From the NCBI RefSeq assembly GCF_034190915.1, contig NW_026947507.1, positions 15,014,501 to 15,078,500 of the forward strand: a DNA stretch of 64,000 nucleotides, in the 5' to 3' direction. The translations under genes and the position numbers were made by a program. The stretch's first letter is position 1. Every line of letters starts with the position of its first letter. This document shows positions 58,702-64,000 of this stretch, piece by piece. The stretch is from Cavia porcellus (Eukaryota > Chordata > Mammalia > Rodentia > Caviidae). Under the pieces are notes generated by a model. That model was not told where the DNA came from. It saw only the letters and a program-made list of their open reading frames with translations, and made no database searches.

Positions 58702-60720
58702 ACTTAAATCTATATTAATATTTCCCTGGTTTAGAGCAATGTTTCTAATGGCTTTCTCATCTATGTCTCAGCTCTATATAAATCACACAAGGTTTTTGGT
58801 TCAAAGCTTACTAGCATGTATTTTCATGCAGCTTACAGCACCGATAAGATCTGGTTGAAGGAAAAAAATGAGACACAGTAGTAAAGGCCCATGTTAACCG
58901 CTTTTTCTGCTTATGAGCTGACTTGGCTTCTTACTAGGCATTGCAGACCGTGTCTTCTCCTCCATTTAGCTGCTTCTTCACTTTTTCTTGTCTTTACACT
59001 ATGTATCACAAGTATCTCTTAACTGATATTTTTGCAGCTACTCCTTTTCTTCCCTCTTCTCTGTGCTTCATCGTTGGTGTTCAGCCTCTACAAAGCATAG
59101 GTCTGACCCAGCAACTAATGATAATGCCCTTGTCTGATTTGTATCACCTGACCAAAACTGTTAGTCTTTGTTGCTTTTGTCGTCTGCACCCATCGCCCTT
59201 TCCATGGACTTGGCTTGTCAACTAATTCCTACTGCTGTGTAACCAAACACCATAGATTTTCATAACATTTGCTTCTTTCTTTCCAAAGCAGCAGTCCGTC
59301 TGCAACAGTCCTTTACAGTTCATGTCACTATTGGAAACGGTTAGTTGGGTCCTCAAGGCAGTTAAGTGACCACACAGCTGTGGTCTCTTACTCGGGTGCT
59401 CCACTCAGGTATACCTTTTCTTGCTGCCTTGACTTTGCATATTACTGTATCTTATCCCCATTGGAAGGACTTCTTCTCTCAGTAAAACACAACCTGTTTA
59501 CTTGATTAAAGTAATATAAATTCAGATATAAATGGCTGTTAAACTATGCCATATCCACAATAATTCCTTTGCAGAGAGGAGTTTGCTAATGCAAATGAGT
59601 TTATAATCTGTAGAATAAGGAGAGAAAAACTGTGGAACAGGGAAACATCCTGGGCTCAGAAGTCTACTCAGCCTTTCCTATTTATTATGTATCTCCTTGC
59701 CTAACAAACAGGAGAACAGGGTTCAGGAACCCACACTGCACTTCTGAGAAGCTGTGAACTCCTACCGAAAGGGCACCTCAAATTATATACAACAAGGTAG
59801 CTGCTTTAAGTCTGTTAGATTAAATAATTAAACCAAAGTTATTGTTCCTATTGAAACCATTTATATGCAAAAGATACTTGCTCTTAACCACGGTACTCAC
59901 TTGGAGCCCTTTGTATGTTTTTTCTTTTTGTATTATTGAGCTGCAACTTATTATTTTCTTATGTAATATCATGGTGGGGTAATTATTTATTGAGTATTTA
60001 TTAAGTAATTAAAGCAGTGGTTTGGAAACTTTTCTTTATCCTCTGAATAATGTTCTCGGTGTTAAATGAACTGTTAGATGAGGAGAAAGCAGAATTGCTT
60101 TTGTTGAACTGAGAGGGCTGCCCCCATAACACAGCTGGTTATTCCCTATTCCAGACCCCTGGATGGCCAGGGAGGTTCATGGTGACATAATTGTCACCCA
60201 CTGCTATAAAGACACTGGATAGTAAGCGTATTAATCCTAACTGTCCAGATGTGCAGAGTTTACCTAGGAAGATCAAGATAACCAATGGTAAACACTGACT
60301 GTCTCCCTCAGTGTAGCTCTGTTAAAAAATATTCTAGAAACCACAAATAATAAAACCTACCATTTATACCCTACCATTTATATTAAAAACGGGCTCACAA
60401 ATATATGGAGTAACAACAGGCAGGACCAGAAAACTGCTAGAAGAAACTGAATCATTAAACTGTAACATGCTGACGTTAAATGCAATAGTGTTCAGAAGAT
60501 GGAAAAAGGTGACTGAAGGTAGAGAGGAGCAAAAACCAATCTCTTTGAGTAGTCAGATCTTGAGTACCCTTGCACTTGGAAAATGACCAGAACTGACATG
60601 CAGGATTACACGAGGAGAGAAGAGAAAATTCAAAGGCCCAGGACAAGTATACTTAGTTTGAAAGGCGTGACCATCTACAGTTTTTGGTTTGGGTGAAACT
60701 GACAAGTGTGATTGTCTTAA
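58702..60720. other. Non-coding sequence with an old repeat
   Basis: No gene was recognised. A dispersed-repeat-like piece at 59225-59410 is listed separately. Confidence 0.5.
59225..59410 (+). mobile_element. Ancient dispersed repeat, family not assigned
   Basis: TCCTACTGCTGTGTAACCAA followed later by TTAGTTGGGTCCTCAAGGCA and CAGCTGTGGTCTCTTACTCG resembles a widespread mammalian repeat whose copies read CTGCTGTAACAAA...CAGCTGGGTCCTC...GCTGTGGTCTC. The family is not certain. Confidence 0.35.
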
Positions 60721-60734
60721 AAATGCTATGGTCA

Positions 60735-60892
60735 CCGGGCATGGTGGCTCACACTTGTAATCCCAGCACGGGAGGCTGAGGCAGGAGGATCGTTGCCAGT
60801 TCGAGACCAGCCTGGGCTACAAAGTGAGCTCAAGGCCAGCCTGAACTGCAGAGAGCCTGTCTCAAAAAGACAAAAAAAAAAAAAAAAAAAAA
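60735..60892 (+). mobile_element. Full-length young B1 SINE with target duplication
   Basis: CCGGGCATGGTGGCTCACAC, TTGTAATCCCAGCACGGGAG, GCTGAGGCAGGAGGATCGTT, GTTCGAGACCAGCCTGGGCT and AGAGCCTGTCTCAAAAAGAC plus an A-tail. The A box and B box (GTTCGAGACC) are intact and the internal B1 duplication is clear. AAATGYTATGGTCA flanks it at 60721-60734 and 60893-60906 with one C/T difference. Confidence 0.97.
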
Positions 60893-63800
60893 AAATGTTA
60901 TGGTCATTTCCTTTCAAATGTGCAGCAAATTTCAGCAAAAGCAAAAGAAAAAAATCTAATGATAACTTTTTAAAAAATACACAACTTTTTTAAAAGTGTA
61001 GGTAAAAGCAATGTACCAGAAGTCTTTGACAGAGTCAGGCTCAGGCCCTTGAGAATCAGCCACAGTCACTTTTCTATACCTGAAGATTGTGTCCAGATGG
61101 AGCTCCCCACCCAGATAGTATGATGACAGAGAACACAGAGATAGAGAAAGAAAGAAGCCTAGAGTCAAGGGCCAGGCTCAGCTCCTGCCACCTCAGAACT
61201 TGCCCAGATCTCCCCAAGAAGACACTCTGCTTCTTATTTGGCTCATTTTCTGCCTCTCAGATGGGTTTTGGCCACAGCAGATGACTGACCTTCAGAATTG
61301 GTAATCTTGGATGCTACACTTGCAATTTGTTCTGAACCTGGGCAAACTACAGTTCTTCCTGGATCATCTGCATGCTGGATGTAGTAAATAAGATGATCTT
61401 CAGCAACTATATGCAAAAAGCTTTTCACCTTGGCTCTGGTGCTTAAGGGAAAGAGAGTTGATGGAACAGTGTTGCTTAGTGCCTACCCTAGACCAAGTAA
61501 ACCCAGTCCTCATGAGGAATGACCTAGGAACAAAAGCACGTTTTTCGGGGCGAAATCTTACGAGACTCCAAGCAGCAAGACTCCAGGGGAAGAGCCCAGA
61601 GATGACTATTAGCTTCTAGAGCTCAATCCAAGATAAATTCTCTTTCTAGGGCAGTTACTCTTGGCCCTGAAAAGAAGTTGCCAGAAGGGTTATTGATTTC
61701 AAAGCTTCAAGCTGCTTGCTGGATTTGAGGTCTAGCCAGGTCCTCCATAGGCTTTCAAGGTTAGAGATTTTTCTGAGAATATAATGGAAGGCCATGGTTT
61801 TCCTCATAAATAGTAGTAATTAGTGTTTGAAGTTAAGTGAGTTAACGTTTATAACAAATGCAAATCTTTTTTTGGCATATGAATTTCTTTTTAAACGCTT
61901 TCGTACAGTGTGTTGACAAATTAATTTAGGGTTATGATTAGTAATTAATATTCAGAGTGTAGTGAAGCTGTATTTATACTGCTATTTCAAGATTTTTTTG
62001 AGTTTTTTTTTTAAACCGTGCTTTAGTGTAGCACTGTACATTAAAATATTCTCCCTTATTCATTTAAAGGAGCAGGACGACGAGTTGACATTCACCAGCA
62101 ATAGAAGCCCAGCTGTTCAGCATCTGCCTTTCTTTGCAAATCAAATCTCTCTAAGACAGCAAATATCATAAAAAGAGAACCATTACAGACTACTCATCTT
62201 ATGCTGACCCCCTTTAGAAAGGAACCAAATTTATCCTACATGGCTTGTTTGAAACTGTCATGAAGAACTTCTAAATATTTAAAGGTGTGTGTGCATATGT
62301 GTGATTTGGTGGTTACTTTACTTCACTTACTTTATTTCATTTGTCTTGCATTTTGATTTACAGTCTGAGGTGACCCTGCCTATTAAGTCTGAATTCTTCC
62401 ATGACATAAAATAAGTTTCATCACAACAGAATACTTTTGGAAAAAATATGCATAACTAGTCTAACCTTTAAAGGTCACTCAGAAACTAAAATCTTTATTT
62501 GAATTCATTATGAAATCAATGAAACCTTTGGTTAAGATTCATGTAATTATAAATAACACAGGCAACCATGAAAAAAATGTTTGTCATAAATCTCTCATAA
62601 TTTCTAAAACTTTGTTTCCCCATCACATGGTTAGACTTTCCATGCCCGAGCAAGACTATTGTACCATTATAGAGTATTTAGTCTGGCTGGCTGGCATACT
62701 GCCTAAGCTTTTATGAGTTAAAAAAAGATCATATAATCTGTCTTTTGATATTTTGGTTCATGTTTTTCAGCATGCTTGTATCTTTGCCAAGGAATGCATA
62801 TTGAGTCAAAATCTTCATCTTAACAAGCACCGTGGAAGAGTTATAGGTAAACTAAAAACATGATAGTGAAAAGACATTTTTTCCTTTCTCAAATAATATA
62901 CCAAGATCTAGTTTCAGAATATATTCCAGTAACTATGAATTCCAGGAGTGTAAATACTGATGGCTTGGCAATATATGTGCATCGGTACATATCAGCACAA
63001 ATGCCATGGTGATTTTCAGCAGCATTCTGTTTAGTTAGCAATCAGAAGGATCACTTAACAATTCTGCTCAGAAACAACGAGGACAAAAAGCAGCTCGGAT
63101 CAAGGATACCGTTTGATTTGCCTGCACTAATAAGTGCCCATAAATTATTTAAGGAGCTTCAAAGTCTTGAAACTGGTGAAGTACACCAGGGCAAAAGTAG
63201 AATTTGTTTATTTATTATCAATTATTTACACAGTATGTTTTACAACATCAGATGTGTAGACAAGGCATAATCCTGAAGAATGGTGTACAATAAAAAGTAT
63301 ATTATGTTAATTCCATGAAAGCTTAACACAGGCCATCAAGTTGTGGAAGCCATTTGATGCAGTATTTATAAATGTTTCAATAATAATCTCAATAATAATA
63401 AACAATAAGAAACATTCTGAAATATATATCTATTTATAATATCTGGGTAAGTGAGAAGCCACACAAACACAATTTCTAGGTAACTATGATACAAGAATTT
63501 CAAATCTAGGATAAAACATGATTCTTGCTCTACTAATAATATATTTGAAGCACAGGGTCACACACAATAGATGAATCAAATCCACATCTACTCAAATAGG
63601 TCAGCCAAAAAATAAACACGTCAATCTTTCTAATCAAGTTCAGCACTTCAAATCTAATGCAGTAATTATGGATGAAAATGTTGCTCAGATTAAGAGCTCC
63701 ATCCCTGGGCTGCATGGAATGTATGCCAGGATGCTATTGTTTTTTAATGTGCCTCAGGTCAAATGTGGTAAACTTCACACTTTTAACCAGTGCTGTTTGT

Positions 63801-64000
63801 AACAGATTGAATGAAACAGGTCTACAAAAGAATCAATAAATGTAAAGACTGGAAAGAATTAGAGAGGCTCGTAGACTTGTACCTATTGTCTGGGGGAATT
63901 AGATGTCAGTTTGAGTATTATAACTCTGACAAAGGTTTCAGAGCTTTAATTTACTAAACATATAATGGGTAAAGGAAAGGCTGGGAAACACAGTCTGAAT
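60893..64000. other. Non-coding sequence with candidate exons
   Basis: About 3.1 kb without a recognised gene. An acceptor-like ATTCATTTAAAG ends at 62070, and a better exon candidate lies at 62771-62846 (separate entry). The end of the window (63180-64000) is AT-rich with nothing recognised. Confidence 0.45.
62771..62846 (+). other. Candidate 76-nt exon
   Basis: A good acceptor (GGTTCATGTTTTTCAG) ends at 62770 and a donor TAG|GTAAAC starts at 62847. One frame is open throughout (HACIFAKECILSQNLHLNKH and onward). The peptide is not recognised. The 76-base length would shift the frame if skipped. Chance pairing cannot be excluded without conservation or RNA data. Confidence 0.18.

Overview
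This window looks like non-coding mammalian nuclear DNA from a rodent. It is AT-rich, has no CpG island that I can see, and contains no intact protein-coding gene that I can recognise. The organism call rests on the SINEs. There are monomeric B1 (7SL-derived) elements, many short tRNA-derived ID elements with the 5' signature GGGGCTGGGGATTTAGCTCAG and a GTTCGATCCC B box, and composite B1+ID (B1-dID type) elements. This mix, without abundant murine B2 or B4, suggests a non-muroid rodent such as a hystricomorph or squirrel-related lineage. The species cannot be fixed by reading alone.

Layout. 1-5.4 kb: mostly unique sequence with old MIR and L2 pieces, one ID, and a pyrimidine-rich tract at 3.67-3.87 kb. 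5.4-13.9 kb: B1-dID, ID and B1 insertions, a GT microsatellite, a MER5A-type hAT remnant, and a small GC-richer segment near 9.8-10.1 kb with a perfect cAMP-response element (CRE) and a strong splice-donor-like site. 13.9-19.2 kb: AT-rich unique DNA with L2 pieces. 19.2-21.1 kb: a non-autonomous DNA transposon with long inverted ends, then a decayed coding-like stretch (20.08-21.06 kb), the only likely protein-gene relic; its parent was not recognised. 22-30 kb: old and young SINEs, L2 fragments and another DNA transposon end. 30-40 kb: almost SINE-free, with CA repeats and one MIR. 40.2-42.6 kb: a cluster of ID elements, all antisense, embedded with several MIRs and a mariner transposase relic. 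43-50 kb: MIR, ID, B1 and B1-dID insertions. 50-64 kb: mostly unique DNA with one GA repeat and three SINEs.

No rRNA, functional tRNA, CRISPR, operon or other bacterial feature is present. I found no endogenous retroviral coding region. Several segments on the + strand have both a plausible 3' splice site and 5' splice site (35.84-36.02 kb, 54.73-54.83 kb, 55.01-55.03 kb, 62.77-62.85 kb), and two strong donor-like sites (10.08 kb and 47.18 kb) could end first exons. They could belong to a long + strand transcript whose introns fill the window, but sites this good also arise by chance in 64 kb, so they are reported only as candidates. I did not find a previously undescribed biological system that the sequence can support.
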